Positions 14,379-27,155 are shown, counted from the first letter of the stretch. The stretch is 28,803 nucleotides of DNA from JBNNGK01 sp050268245 (GCF_050268245.1 NZ_JBNNGK010000026.1:1-28803), one strand, 5' to 3'. Notes: generated by a model not told the origin, from the sequence alone. Program-made: numbers and translations.

Positions 14379-15746
14379 TCAGAAGGTGCTGTTATCCACA
14401 TTCAACTGCCCAAACAGGTAGTCTGCCGCAATATGCACATGTAAACGTACACCGGTAGATAACGTCTCATCATCAGCGTAGAAGCGCGGACTGTGGTTGT
14501 ACCATAATCCACGCCCCGCCTCGGCAGCAACGAGGTTGTTCCCGTTAAACGTCGTGTCTTGCACACCCAACGTGACATACAACCCGCCATGACGCTGAAT
14601 AAAAACAGAAATGTCGTCATAACCCAAGGTTGGTGGGATCTGAATCAGGTGGTTTGCGCCAACCACATCTTCCAAAGTGGGTAACGCCGCTTGAACCCAT
14701 TGCTCACTATTGTAAAGCGCGGGAACCGGCTGTAAAAATTCAACCTCCGCAGTGCAACCTTGCGACAGCGCAATATGCTCAGCCATGCTCTTTAACTTGG
14801 CACAAATTTTTTCCATATCAGATTCGACCGAACAGCGAATCGTCCCCATCATGGTAACGTGCTCACCAATGATATTAAAACGACCGACATCTTCGATATG
14901 ACCAAATGAGATCGCGACTGGATTATAAGCCGGTACTTGGCGATAAAGCTGGCTCGATGCCGAGATGATTTCAGCCACCACCGGCATGGGATCTTTCCCC
15001 AACCAAGGCGTAGAGCCATGAACTTGTTGCCCCGTGATAACGATCTTCACCACTACGGAGGCCGCATATTGATTGCCTATATGATAAGCGACGACGCCTT
15101 TTGGCAATGGCCCAACGTGCATACCAAACACCATCCCCGGTTCTGGAGAAGAGAGCGCCCCTGCCTTTTCCATCGCCAAAGCGCCTCCTTCTTCATCCAA
15201 CGGCGCGCCTTCCTCTGCCGGTTGGAAAACAAAGAGTACTGTTCCCGGTAGCTGATCTCGGTGTTTTGCCAGTACCGATGCGGCCGCCATCAGCATTGCG
15301 GTATGGCAATCATGACCGCAGGCGTGAGAGACGGGGAATGGCCCACCGGGATAATCCTCATCAATAAACGTCGAGATAAAATCAACGTCAGATATTTCTT
15401 TAACGGGCAATGCATCAATATCCGCACGTAGTGCAATAACCCGCGATCCAGGCTGATTGCCATGCAATACACCAACGACACCGTAGCCCGCAATATGCGT
15501 GCGCACCTCATCCAACCCTAGTGCGGTTAAATGATCGGCAATCAGTTTCGCGGTATTCTTTTCCCGATTGGGCAACTCAGGATGTTTGTGTATATGACGT
15601 CGCCATTCAATTAACTGGGCATTGACCTCGTCAACAGACTCATCCAATAAATTATGTAGTTTTTCAATCGTGCGTTTTTTAGCGCAAGGAATGTGTGCCT
15701 TTCTTTGCAAGTTGTGGCCAACGCATCCACAGTCATTACATGTCAT
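14379..15746 (-). CDS. M20-family amidohydrolase with cysteine-rich N-terminus
   Basis: This is a zinc-type amidohydrolase or carboxypeptidase of the M20 family, most like the M20D group (N-acyl-amino-acid hydrolases such as hippurate or indole-acetyl-amino-acid hydrolases); its substrate is unknown. The product has 455 residues. RADIDALPV lies at 107-115, SHACGHDCHTA at 140-150 (metal ligands Cys143, His145), and FQPAEEGAP gives the catalytic Glu178-Glu179; a central dimerisation domain follows. The N-terminus is odd: Cys3, Cys6, Cys8, His11 and Cys21 precede the usual helix. It is not a signal peptide. AAGGAA lies 4 nt before the ATG, so this start is well supported. The gene faces thiH and lies downstream of the rpoC terminator, at the place where E. 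coli has different small genes, so it looks like an accessory insertion. The native terminator is probably that at 14300-14345. Confidence 0.88.
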   Translation of the reverse strand: MTCNDCGCVGHNLQRKAHIPCAKKRTIEKLHNLLDESVDEVNAQLIEWRRHIHKHPELPNREKNTAKLIADHLTALGLDEVRTHIAGYGVVGVLHGNQPGSRVIALRADIDALPVKEISDVDFISTFIDEDYPGGPFPVSHACGHDCHTAMLMAAASVLAKHRDQLPGTVLFVFQPAEEGAPLDEEGGALAMEKAGALSSPEPGMVFGMHVGPLPKGVVAYHIGNQYAASVVVKIVITGQQVHGSTPWLGKDPMPVVAEIISASSQLYRQVPAYNPVAISFGHIEDVGRFNIIGEHVTMMGTIRCSVESDMEKICAKLKSMAEHIALSQGCTAEVEFLQPVPALYNSEQWVQAALPTLEDVVGANHLIQIPPTLGYDDISVFIQRHGGLYVTLGVQDTTFNGNNLVAAEAGRGLWYNHSPRFYADDETLSTGVRLHVHIAADYLFGQLNVDNSTF

Positions 15747-15908
15747 AAAATTCCTTAATAGTCTTATACGATGAATTACATAATGCTAGCTGACGAGCCG
15801 ATGTTTAAATCTGCCCGATAGAATGAGCATATAAGAGTAAGGCAGGCTGAACTTGTTATGTGTGTTTGCTGGCGCATCACAAAACCTTATCAATAAGAAC
15901 ACAATTGA

Positions 15909-15924
15909 ATTACAATTTTGTAAT
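15909..15924. promoter_or_regulatory. Inverted repeat upstream of the M20 gene (possible operator)
   Basis: ATTACAA and TTGTAAT are separated by two bases in the AT-rich gap between the M20 start (15746) and the rpoC terminator. The size and symmetry suit a dimeric repressor site. No promoter can be picked confidently in 15747-15972, and no gene is seen there. Confidence 0.35.
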
Positions 15925-15972
15925 CGATATAGGTTAGAAATTATTCCCCACTATCGGTCTTGATACTAAGAC

Positions 15973-16003
15973 AAAAAAAATGCCGGTCAAAACTGACCGG
16001 CAT
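15973..16003 (-). terminator. Terminator of the rplKAJL-rpoBC transcript
   Basis: On the minus strand ATGCCGGTCA and TGACCGGCAT form a perfect 10-bp stem with a GTTT loop, followed by a run of eight T. It lies 47 bp after the rpoC stop and is a textbook intrinsic terminator. A second hairpin, GCCCGG/CCGGGC at 16017-16035, precedes it. Confidence 0.93.
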
Positions 16004-16050
16004 TCGCATTTTTTATGCCCGGAAAAATACCGGGCTGACTACGGCAAAGC

Positions 16051-19000
16051 TTACTCGTCGTCTCCGGCGCTCAAATTGCCCGCATTGAGCAATTCGGCCA
16101 GGTTCGCTGTCGCTTCTTCCGCGCTAACCTGCGGAACAACCGGAGCTTCACCTTGTGCACGGCGACGCATGCGATCCTGATGATAAGCGTAACCAGTACC
16201 GGCTGGGATCAGACGGCCCACGATGACGTTCTCTTTCAGGCCGCGCAGTTCATCACGCTTACCGGCAACGGCCGCTTCGGTGAGAACACGCGTCGTTTCC
16301 TGGAACGATGCAGCAGAGATGAACGACTCGGTCGCCAAGGATGCCTTGGTGATACCCAGCAGGTCACGAGTAAAGGTTGCTTCAATCTTCCCATCAGCAG
16401 CCAGCTGACGGTTGGCAATCTTCACGCGAGACACTTCAGCTTGCTCGCCTTCCAAGAACTCGGTACCACCAGCACTGACGATGGTGCCTTTACGCAGCAT
16501 CTGACGAACGATAACTTCAATGTGCTTATCGTTAATCTTAACGCCTTGCAGACGGTAAACTTCCTGCACTTCGTTGGTGATGTAGCGGGTAACCGCATGC
16601 ACACCACGCAGACGCAGAATGTCGTGCGGTGATTCTGGACCATCAGAAACAACATCACCACGTTCAACACGTTCGCCTTCAAACACGTTGAGCTGACGCC
16701 ATTTCGGAATCATCTCTTCGTAGGCATCGCTGCCATCCAGCGGTGTGATCACCAAACGACGTTTGCCTTTGGTCTCTTTACCGAACGAGATAATCCCGCT
16801 GATCTCAGCCAAGATTGCTGGCTCTTTCGGACGACGTGCTTCAAACAGATCCGCAACGCGTGGCAGACCACCGGTAATATCTTTGGTACCGCCGGATTCC
16901 TGAGGAATACGCGCCAGCGTATCACCAGCACCGATCTGAATGCCGTCTTCCAACTGCACAATCGCTTTACCTGGCAGGAAGTACTGAGCGGCCATATCGG
17001 TGCCTGGGATCAGTACGTCGTCGCCTTTGGCGTCCACAATTTTCAGAGCCGGACGCAGATCTTTACCGCTACCGGTACGCTCTGCGCTGTCCAATACCAC
17101 CAGAGAAGACAAACCGGTCAGTTCGTCGGTCTGGCGAGTAATGGTTTGGCCGTCAACCATATCGGCAAAGCGAATGAAACCACTCACTTCACTGATAACT
17201 GGCATGGTGTGCGGATCCCAGTTAGCTACGGTTTCGCCACCGCTAACTTCAGCACCGTCACCTTTGCCCATCACGGCACCGTAAGGCACTTTATAGCTTT
17301 CTTTGGTACGACCGAATTCGTCGATCAGTTTCAGCTCGGTGTTACGCGAAGTGATCACCAGCTTGCCCGCCGCGTTCATAACAAACTTGGCATTGCTTAG
17401 CTTGATGCTACCTTTGTTTTTCACCTGGATGCTGGATTCAGCAGCCGCACGAGATGCCGCACCACCGATGTGGAAGGTACGCATCGTCAGCTGGGTACCC
17501 GGCTCACCGATTGACTGTGCTGCAATAACGCCGATGGCTTCGCCTTTGTTGATGATGTGACCACGTGCCAGGTCGCGACCATAGCAGTTTGCACAAACAC
17601 CAAAGTCAGTTTCACAGCTCACCACAGAACGAACTTTAACGCTGTCGACAGAGTTCTCTTCCAACAGGTCACAGGTCTTCTCGTTCAGCAGAGTATTGCG
17701 CGGCACCAAGATGTCTGCCGTTCCCGGCTTGATAACATCTTCAGCGGTCACACGGCCCAGAACGCGCTCACGCAGTGGCTCTTTAACATCACCACCTTCG
17801 ATAACCGGCGTCATCAGGATACCGTTGTGCGTACCACAGTCATCTTCAGTAACCACCAGATCCTGTGCGACATCAACCAGACGACGCGTCAGATAACCGG
17901 AGTTAGCCGTTTTCAGTGCGGTATCCGCCAAACCTTTACGAGCACCGTGCGTCGAGATGAAGTACTGAAGTACGTTCAAACCTTCACGGAAGTTCGCCGT
18001 GATTGGCGTTTCAATGATCGAGCCGTCCGGCTTCGCCATCAGACCACGCATACCGGCCAGCTGACGAATCTGAGCGGCGGAACCACGCGCACCGGAGTCA
18101 GCCATCATAAAGATGCTGTTGAAGGAAACTTGTTGTTCCACCACGCCGTCACGGTTCACCACGTCTTCAACCGACAGGTTTTCCATCATCGCTTTAGCAA
18201 CACGTTCGTTTGCCGCCGCCCAGATATCGATCACTTTGTTGTAACGTTCGCCTGCGGTAACCAAACCAGACTGGAACTGCTCCTGGATTTCGGCCACTTC
18301 GGTTTCCGCTTCTTCGATGATCTCGGCTTTTTTCGCCGGGATAACCATGTCGTCGATGCCTACTGATGCACCTGAACGGGCAGCGTAAGCAAAACCGGTG
18401 TACATGATCTGGTCAGCAAAGATAACGGTCGGCTTCAGACCCATGATGCGGTAACAAGTGTTCAGCATCTTGGAGATCGCTTTCTTGCCCAAAGGCTGGT
18501 TAACGATCGAATACGGCAGACCTTTTGGAACGATCATCCACAGGATGGCGCGCCCAATCGTCGTGTCGATGATCGAAGTCTGATGAATAGACTCGCCTTC
18601 GGTGTTTTTGATCTCTTCAGTGATACGCACTTTAACGCGCGCATGCAGAGAGGCCAGGCCCGCGCGGTACACACGCTCAGCTTCTTTAGGGCCACTCAGC
18701 ACCATGCCTTCGCCTTTGGCGTTAACACAGTCACGGGTCATGTAATACAGACCCAATACAACGTCCTGAGAAGGAACGATGATTGGTTCACCGTTCGCTG
18801 GAGACAGGATGTTGTTGGTAGACATCATCAACGCACGCGCTTCAAGCTGGGCTTCCAGCGTCAACGGTACGTGAACAGCCATCTGGTCACCATCGAAGTC
18901 GGCGTTATAGGCCGCACAAACCAGCGGGTGCAGCTGGATAGCTTTACCTTCGATCAATACCGGCTCAAATGCCTGAATACCCAAACGGTGCAGAGTTGGC

Positions 19001-20277
19001 GCACGGTTCAGCAGTACCGGGTGTTCGCGGATAACTTCGTCCAGGATATCCCAAACGACAGCCTCTTCACGCTCAACCATTTTCTTAGCGGCTTTGATGG
19101 TGGTGGCTAGGCCACGCAGCTCCAATTTGCCGTAAATGAACGGTTTGAACAGCTCCAGTGCCATTTTCTTCGGCAAACCGCACTGATGCAGGCGCAGGTA
19201 TGGACCCACGGTGATGACAGAACGGCCAGAGTAGTCAACGCGTTTACCCAACAGGTTCTGACGGAAACGACCCTGCTTACCTTTGATCATATCAGCCAAA
19301 GATTTCAGAGGACGTTTGTTAGAACCGGTGATCGCACGGCCGCGACGGCCGTTATCCAGCAGGGCATCAACCGCTTCTTGCAGCATACGCTTTTCGTTGC
19401 GCACGATGATGTCAGGCGCAGCCAGATCCAGCAGGCGCTTCAAACGGTTGTTACGGTTGATCACGCGGCGATACAGATCGTTCAGATCGGAGGTCGCGAA
19501 ACGGCCACCATCCAACGGAACCAACGGACGCAGATCTGGCGGCAATACCGGCAGCACGGTCAGGATCATCCACTCTGGCTTGTTACCAGACTGTACGAAC
19601 GCTTCCAGCAGCTTGATACGCTTGGTCAGCTTCTTACGCTTGGTTTCGGAGTTGGTTTCGTTCAGCTCTTCGCGCAGCGTTTCACACTCTTGCTCCAAAT
19701 CCATGTTTTTCAACAAGGCCTGGATCGCTTCCGCACCCATCTTGGCATCGAACTCATCACCAAACTCTTCCAACGCATCCAGATACTGCTCTTCAGTCAG
19801 GATCTGACGACGTTCGAGGTTGGTCATACCGCCTTCGATCACCACATAGGATTCGAAGTACAGTACGCGTTCAATGTCACGCAGTGGCATATCCAGCAGC
19901 AAACCGATGCGTGATGGCAGCGATTTCAGGAACCAGATGTGCGCAGTTGGGGAAGCCAGTTCGATGTGGCCCATACGCTCACGGCGTACTTTAGTCTGGG
20001 TCACTTCAACGCCGCACTTCTCACAAATCACGCCACGGTGCTTCAAGCGCTTGTACTTACCGCACAGGCACTCGTAATCTTTTACTGGCCCAAAGATACG
20101 GGCGCAGAAAAGGCCGTCACGTTCTGGTTTGAACGTACGGTAGTTAATGGTTTCCGGCTTCTTAACTTCACCGAACGACCACGAACGGATCATGTCTGGC
20201 GATGCCAGAGCAATCTTGATCGCATCAAACTCTTCGGTCTTAGTTTGCGCTTTCAGAAACTTCAATAAGTCTTTCAC
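16051..20277 (-). CDS. rpoC: DNA-directed RNA polymerase, beta' subunit
   Basis: Beta' forms one pincer of RNA polymerase and holds the active-site magnesium. The 1408-residue product is one residue longer than in E. coli. The first zinc site is Cys70, Cys72, Cys85, Cys88. The catalytic NADFDGD lies near residue 460. The second zinc site is built from CGTHNG plus CETDFGVCANC around 814-898, and GEPGTQLTMRTFHIGGAASR begins the trigger-loop region. The start is GTG at 20277, as in E. coli, with GGAG about 8 nt upstream. A 117-bp gap with two strong hairpins separates it from rpoB. Confidence 0.98.
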   Translation of the reverse strand: MKDLLKFLKAQTKTEEFDAIKIALASPDMIRSWSFGEVKKPETINYRTFKPERDGLFCARIFGPVKDYECLCGKYKRLKHRGVICEKCGVEVTQTKVRRERMGHIELASPTAHIWFLKSLPSRIGLLLDMPLRDIERVLYFESYVVIEGGMTNLERRQILTEEQYLDALEEFGDEFDAKMGAEAIQALLKNMDLEQECETLREELNETNSETKRKKLTKRIKLLEAFVQSGNKPEWMILTVLPVLPPDLRPLVPLDGGRFATSDLNDLYRRVINRNNRLKRLLDLAAPDIIVRNEKRMLQEAVDALLDNGRRGRAITGSNKRPLKSLADMIKGKQGRFRQNLLGKRVDYSGRSVITVGPYLRLHQCGLPKKMALELFKPFIYGKLELRGLATTIKAAKKMVEREEAVVWDILDEVIREHPVLLNRAPTLHRLGIQAFEPVLIEGKAIQLHPLVCAAYNADFDGDQMAVHVPLTLEAQLEARALMMSTNNILSPANGEPIIVPSQDVVLGLYYMTRDCVNAKGEGMVLSGPKEAERVYRAGLASLHARVKVRITEEIKNTEGESIHQTSIIDTTIGRAILWMIVPKGLPYSIVNQPLGKKAISKMLNTCYRIMGLKPTVIFADQIMYTGFAYAARSGASVGIDDMVIPAKKAEIIEEAETEVAEIQEQFQSGLVTAGERYNKVIDIWAAANERVAKAMMENLSVEDVVNRDGVVEQQVSFNSIFMMADSGARGSAAQIRQLAGMRGLMAKPDGSIIETPITANFREGLNVLQYFISTHGARKGLADTALKTANSGYLTRRLVDVAQDLVVTEDDCGTHNGILMTPVIEGGDVKEPLRERVLGRVTAEDVIKPGTADILVPRNTLLNEKTCDLLEENSVDSVKVRSVVSCETDFGVCANCYGRDLARGHIINKGEAIGVIAAQSIGEPGTQLTMRTFHIGGAASRAAAESSIQVKNKGSIKLSNAKFVMNAAGKLVITSRNTELKLIDEFGRTKESYKVPYGAVMGKGDGAEVSGGETVANWDPHTMPVISEVSGFIRFADMVDGQTITRQTDELTGLSSLVVLDSAERTGSGKDLRPALKIVDAKGDDVLIPGTDMAAQYFLPGKAIVQLEDGIQIGAGDTLARIPQESGGTKDITGGLPRVADLFEARRPKEPAILAEISGIISFGKETKGKRRLVITPLDGSDAYEEMIPKWRQLNVFEGERVERGDVVSDGPESPHDILRLRGVHAVTRYITNEVQEVYRLQGVKINDKHIEVIVRQMLRKGTIVSAGGTEFLEGEQAEVSRVKIANRQLAADGKIEATFTRDLLGITKASLATESFISAASFQETTRVLTEAAVAGKRDELRGLKENVIVGRLIPAGTGYAYHQDRMRRRAQGEAPVVPQVSAEEATANLAELLNAGNLSAGDDE

Positions 20278-20307
20278 GGATTGGCTCCTGTCGGAGTTAA
20301 ACCTGTT

Positions 20308-20334
20308 GGGAAGAGGCTAACCGTGCCTCTTCCC
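20308..20334 (-). repeat. 10-bp perfect hairpin in the rpoB-rpoC gap
   Basis: GGGAAGAGGC and GCCTCTTCCC pair across a 7-nt loop. It has no T tract, so it should not terminate transcription. It could be an RNase III or mRNA-stability element; its role is inference. Confidence 0.7.
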
Positions 20335-20353
20335 GTGTGACTGAACAACCACC

Positions 20354-20382
20354 CTCTGGCTCCCTAGGGCTGGGAGCCAGAG
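20354..20382 (-). repeat. 11-bp perfect hairpin in the rpoB-rpoC gap
   Basis: CTCTGGCTCCC and GGGAGCCAGAG pair across a 7-nt loop, starting 12 bp after the rpoB stop. With the hairpin at 20308-20334 it forms a tandem pair separated by 19 bp. No T run follows. Confidence 0.7.
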
Positions 20383-20394
20383 CTGGAACAACGA

Positions 20395-24423
<4,029 letters not shown>

Positions 24424-24679
24424 AGGGTTCCTCAGCTCGCTGATCAGTGACCCACTCTGTCCGTCCGAATAGGACAGTTCATGCAACACCATTTTGTCGA
24501 CCGGAAAGCGAGAACACTTTCCGCAATACCTCTTTCTATCACTCTTAAATCATTTCATTGTGCTGTGCGGCAGATTCGGCTGCGGCAGGGAGGACAGTAT
24601 ATTAAGTCGTCGATAGAGAAAAATATTGGGGTTAGCCAGTAGCCAAACAGTGTGAAACTCTACTGACGCCCTACAGCGC

Positions 24680-24710
24680 AAAAAGGCTGGTGACCAAAAA
24701 GTCACCAGCC
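24680..24710 (-). terminator. rplL-rpoB attenuator (partial terminator)
   Basis: On the minus strand GGCTGGTGAC and GTCACCAGCC form a perfect 10-bp stem with a six-base, T-rich loop, followed by TTTTT, 40 bp after the rplL stop. E. coli has a partial terminator at this point that lets a minority of transcripts run into rpoBC. The rest of the 327-bp gap holds no gene. It has small hairpins at 24713-24732 (CAGTCTG/CAGACTG) and 24502-24523 (CGGAAAG/CTTTCCG), either of which might be part of the RNase III processing region known in E. coli. Confidence 0.85.
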
Positions 24711-24750
24711 ATCAGTCTGTTAAGCCAGACTGTACTCTGAGAAGTTAAAA

Positions 24751-25116
24751 TTATTTAACTTCAACAGAAGCACCAGCTTCTTCCAGAGATTTTTTCAGTG
24801 CTTCAGCGTCATCTTTGCTAACGCCTTCTTTCAGTACTGCTGGAGCAGATTCTACCAGGTCTTTAGCTTCTTTCAGGCCCAGACCGGTTGCGCCACGTAC
24901 TGCTTTGATAACAGCAACTTTGTTGCCACCAACAGCAGACAGTACAACGTCGAACTCAGTTTTTTCTTCAGCAGCTTCAGCAGGACCTGCAGCAACAGCT
25001 ACAGCAGCAGCAGCAGAAACGCCGAATTTTTCTTCCATAGCGGAAACCAGCTCAACAACGTCCATTACGGACATAGCTGCTACTGCTTCCAGGATTTGGT
25101 CTTTAGTGATAGACAT
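24751..25116 (-). CDS. rplL: 50S ribosomal protein L7/L12
   Basis: L7/L12 forms the flexible stalk of the large subunit and recruits translation GTPases. The 121-residue protein has the dimerising N-terminal helices (about 1-33), an Ala-rich hinge (about 34-52) and the globular C-terminal domain with the factor-binding KAVRGATGLGLKEAK segment. AGGA lies 9 nt before the ATG. It is 63 bp downstream of rplJ. Four copies per L10 are needed. Confidence 0.98.
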   Translation of the reverse strand: MSITKDQILEAVAAMSVMDVVELVSAMEEKFGVSAAAAVAVAAGPAEAAEEKTEFDVVLSAVGGNKVAVIKAVRGATGLGLKEAKDLVESAPAVLKEGVSKDDAEALKKSLEEAGASVEVK

Positions 25117-25179
25117 AACAATTGTTCCTAAAATTCAGAAATAGTGTAAATACGTTAGCAAAGGCTAAGAAAGAGCGGC

Positions 25180-25677
25180 TTACGCAGCTTCTTTCTGATC
25201 GCGCACAGCAGCCAAAGTACGAACCAGTTTGCCGGCAGCGGCTTCTTTCATGGTCGACATCAGGCGTGCGATTGCTTCTTCGTAAGTAGGCAGAGTTGCC
25301 AAGCGGTCGATTTGCGCCGCAGGGATCAACTCACCTTCAAAGGCCGCAGCTTTAACCTCGAATTTTGCATTCGCTTTCGCGAACTCTTTGAACAAGCGAG
25401 CAGCAGCGCCCGGGTGTTCGTTAGAGAATGCAATCAAGGTTGGACCGACAAACGTGTCTTTCAGGCATTCGAATGGAGTGCCTTCAACTACGCGACGCAT
25501 CAGGGTGTTACGAACAACACGCATGTAAACGCCAGCTTCACGACCTGCTTTACGCAGTTCAGTCATTTTATCTACAGTAACGCCGCGAGAATCCGCAACA
25601 ACCGCAGACAGCGCGCCTTTGGCTACTTCGTTGACTTCAGCAACAATCGCTTGTTTGTCTTGAAGATTTAATGCCAT
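25180..25677 (-). CDS. rplJ: 50S ribosomal protein L10
   Basis: L10 anchors the L7/L12 dimers to 23S rRNA. It has 165 residues; the N-terminal RNA-binding domain starts MALNLQDKQAIVAEV, and the C-terminal helix carries the L7/L12 docking sites. GGAG about 10 nt before the ATG serves as ribosome site. A 341-bp leader region upstream holds the L10 leader RNA and the P-L10 promoter, so L10-L7/L12 should repress its own translation and that of rplL. Confidence 0.98.
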   Translation of the reverse strand: MALNLQDKQAIVAEVNEVAKGALSAVVADSRGVTVDKMTELRKAGREAGVYMRVVRNTLMRRVVEGTPFECLKDTFVGPTLIAFSNEHPGAAARLFKEFAKANAKFEVKAAAFEGELIPAAQIDRLATLPTYEEAIARLMSTMKEAAAGKLVRTLAAVRDQKEAA

Positions 25678-25767
25678 TAGCTTTTTGCTCCTGGATTAGC
25701 CGGGGGAATTCCCCGGAACTCACTTCACCCAATACCTTGCAAAAGCGCGATATTGAGCGGCTTAACA

Positions 25768-25908
25768 CGGTGAGCAGAATCCAGCAAAGACAATTCTTTT
25801 AAAAAAAGAAAAAAATTCTTTAGGCTCTGTCACCGTCTACGCAGGAAGATTAAGTATCTTACGATACACCTGCGGTCTTGGACGGAGGCCTGGATTAGGC
25901 CAGGCTCC
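25768..25908 (-). promoter_or_regulatory. Ribosomal protein L10 leader RNA
   Basis: The minus strand carries GGAGCCTGGCC/CCAGGCCTCC, then AGACCGCAGG, CTGCGTAGACGGTGACAGA and CTGCTCACCG in the order of the E. coli L10 leader. The L10-L7/L12 complex binds this structure and shuts off rplJ translation. It contains a run of seven T, CT and seven more T (T7-C-T7 on the minus strand, near 25799-25820) where E. coli also has an AT-rich loop. About 90 nt separate it from the rplJ start. Confidence 0.9.
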
Positions 25909-25951
25909 AACCGAAAATTCTGTTGTTTCGATACTAGCTTGCACTAATAGC

Positions 25952-25994
25952 AAAACCTTGGGGCATAATATTCTAGGCGAAAATATGCCCCAAG
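25952..25994 (-). terminator. Hairpin after rplA, probable partial terminator
   Basis: CTTGGGGCATA (minus strand from 25994) pairs perfectly with TATGCCCCAAG ending at 25957: 11 bp with a 16-nt loop, followed by GGTTTTG. It starts 25 bp after the rplA stop. The T tract is short, so termination is likely partial. The loop holds the -10 of the P-L10 promoter. Confidence 0.6.
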
Positions 25995-25998
25995 TCAA
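25970..25998 (-). promoter_or_regulatory. P-L10 promoter (rplJL-rpoBC)
   Basis: TTGACT (25993-25998), a 17-bp spacer and TAGAAT (25970-25975) make a strong sigma-70 promoter just downstream of rplA. Its start site would fall near 25963, about 55 nt before the L10 leader. E. coli has the equivalent P-L10 here. The -35 overlaps the right arm and the -10 the loop of the hairpin at 25957-25994. Confidence 0.8.
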
Positions 25999-26018
25999 AG
26001 CGATTAATCGTCAGACGA

Positions 26019-26723
26019 TTAGTTCGCTACTGCAGTCAGGCCGCTTTGATCGATAGCAACGCCAGCACCCATGGTGGTGGAGAGGCTAACTTTCTTAATG
26101 TAAACGCCTTTAGCTTGAGATGGTTTCGCTTTTTTCAGCGCAACCAGCAGAGCTTCCAGGTTTTCTTTCAGCTTGTCTGCGTCGAAATCAACCTTACCGA
26201 TAGTGGTATGGATGATGCCGTTTTTGTCGTTACGGTAACGAACCTGACCTGCTTTAGCGTTCTTCACAGCTTCAGCAACGTTCGGCGTAACGGTACCCAC
26301 TTTCGGGTTTGGCATCAGGCCACGTGGACCCAGAACCTGGCCCAGTTGACCTACAACGCGCATTGCATCCGGGGAAGCAATAACAACGTCGAAGTTCATT
26401 TCGCCTTTCTTGATCTGGTCAGCCAGATCTTCCATACCTACCAGCTCTGCGCCAGCGGCTTTAGCCGCTTCAGCGTTAGGGCCTTGGGCAAATACAGCAA
26501 CGCGAACGCTGCGACCGGTGCCGTGTGGCAGAACGGTAGCGCCACGAACGTTTTGGTCAGATTTACGTGCGTCGATGCCGAGGTTAACAGCAACGTCCAC
26601 GCTTTCTACGAATTTAGCGGTGGCCAGCTCTTTCAGCAGAGCAACAGCTTCAGTGATGTCATACTGTTTAGTAGCATCAACTTTGTCACGGATCACGCGC
26701 ATGCGCTTGGTCAGCTTAGCCAT
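26019..26723 (-). CDS. rplA: 50S ribosomal protein L1
   Basis: L1 forms the mobile L1 stalk that helps release E-site tRNA, and represses the rplK-rplA mRNA by binding its leader. The 234-residue length matches E. coli. It starts MAKLTKRMRVIRDKVD and contains GPRGLMPNPKVGTVT, the family signature. The ribosome site GGAGGA lies in the last codons of rplK, and only 3 bp separate the two genes, so translation is coupled. Confidence 0.98.
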   Translation of the reverse strand: MAKLTKRMRVIRDKVDATKQYDITEAVALLKELATAKFVESVDVAVNLGIDARKSDQNVRGATVLPHGTGRSVRVAVFAQGPNAEAAKAAGAELVGMEDLADQIKKGEMNFDVVIASPDAMRVVGQLGQVLGPRGLMPNPKVGTVTPNVAEAVKNAKAGQVRYRNDKNGIIHTTIGKVDFDADKLKENLEALLVALKKAKPSQAKGVYIKKVSLSTTMGAGVAIDQSGLTAVAN

Positions 26724-26726
26724 CTC

Positions 26727-27155
26727 TTAATCCTCCACTACCAAGCCCATGGAACGAGCAGTACCTTCGATGGAGCGAATCATCGCTTCAACGTCAGAAC
26801 CGGTCATGTCCGTAGCTTTGGTTTCTGCGATTTCACGTACCTGAGCACGAGTCACTTTACCGACTTTGTCTTTGTTCGGCTTGCCAGAACCAGACTTGAT
26901 ACCAGCCGCTTTTTTCAGCAGAACTGCTGCTGGCGGGGTTTTGGTAACGAAAGTGAAGGAGCGATCAGAGTAAACAGTAATAACAACCGGGATCGGCAGG
27001 CCTTTTTCAACGCTATCAGTCTTAGCATTGAACGCCTTACAGAATTCCATGATGTTAACACCTTGCTGACCCAGAGCTGGACCGACTGGCGGGCTCGGGT
27101 TAGCCATACCAGCTGCAACTTGCAGCTTAACGTAGGCTTGTACTTTCTTGGCCAT
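26727..27155 (-). CDS. rplK: 50S ribosomal protein L11
   Basis: L11 sits at the GTPase-associated centre on 23S rRNA, the thiostrepton site, and is needed for RelA activation. The 142-residue product has PPVGPALGQQGVNIMEFCKAFN in the N-terminal domain and the RNA-binding C-terminal domain (VREIAETKATDMTGSDVEAM). GAGGA precedes the ATG by about 8 nt. The leader upstream has an L1-type hairpin, so L1 probably represses it. Confidence 0.98.
   Translation of the reverse strand: MAKKVQAYVKLQVAAGMANPSPPVGPALGQQGVNIMEFCKAFNAKTDSVEKGLPIPVVITVYSDRSFTFVTKTPPAAVLLKKAAGIKSGSGKPNKDKVGKVTRAQVREIAETKATDMTGSDVEAMIRSIEGTARSMGLVVED

Noticed and set aside
14392..14400. Second exact DnaA box TTATCCACA
   Set aside because: It lies inside the coding end of the M20 gene, alone, and encodes ordinary residues there; chance is the simpler explanation.
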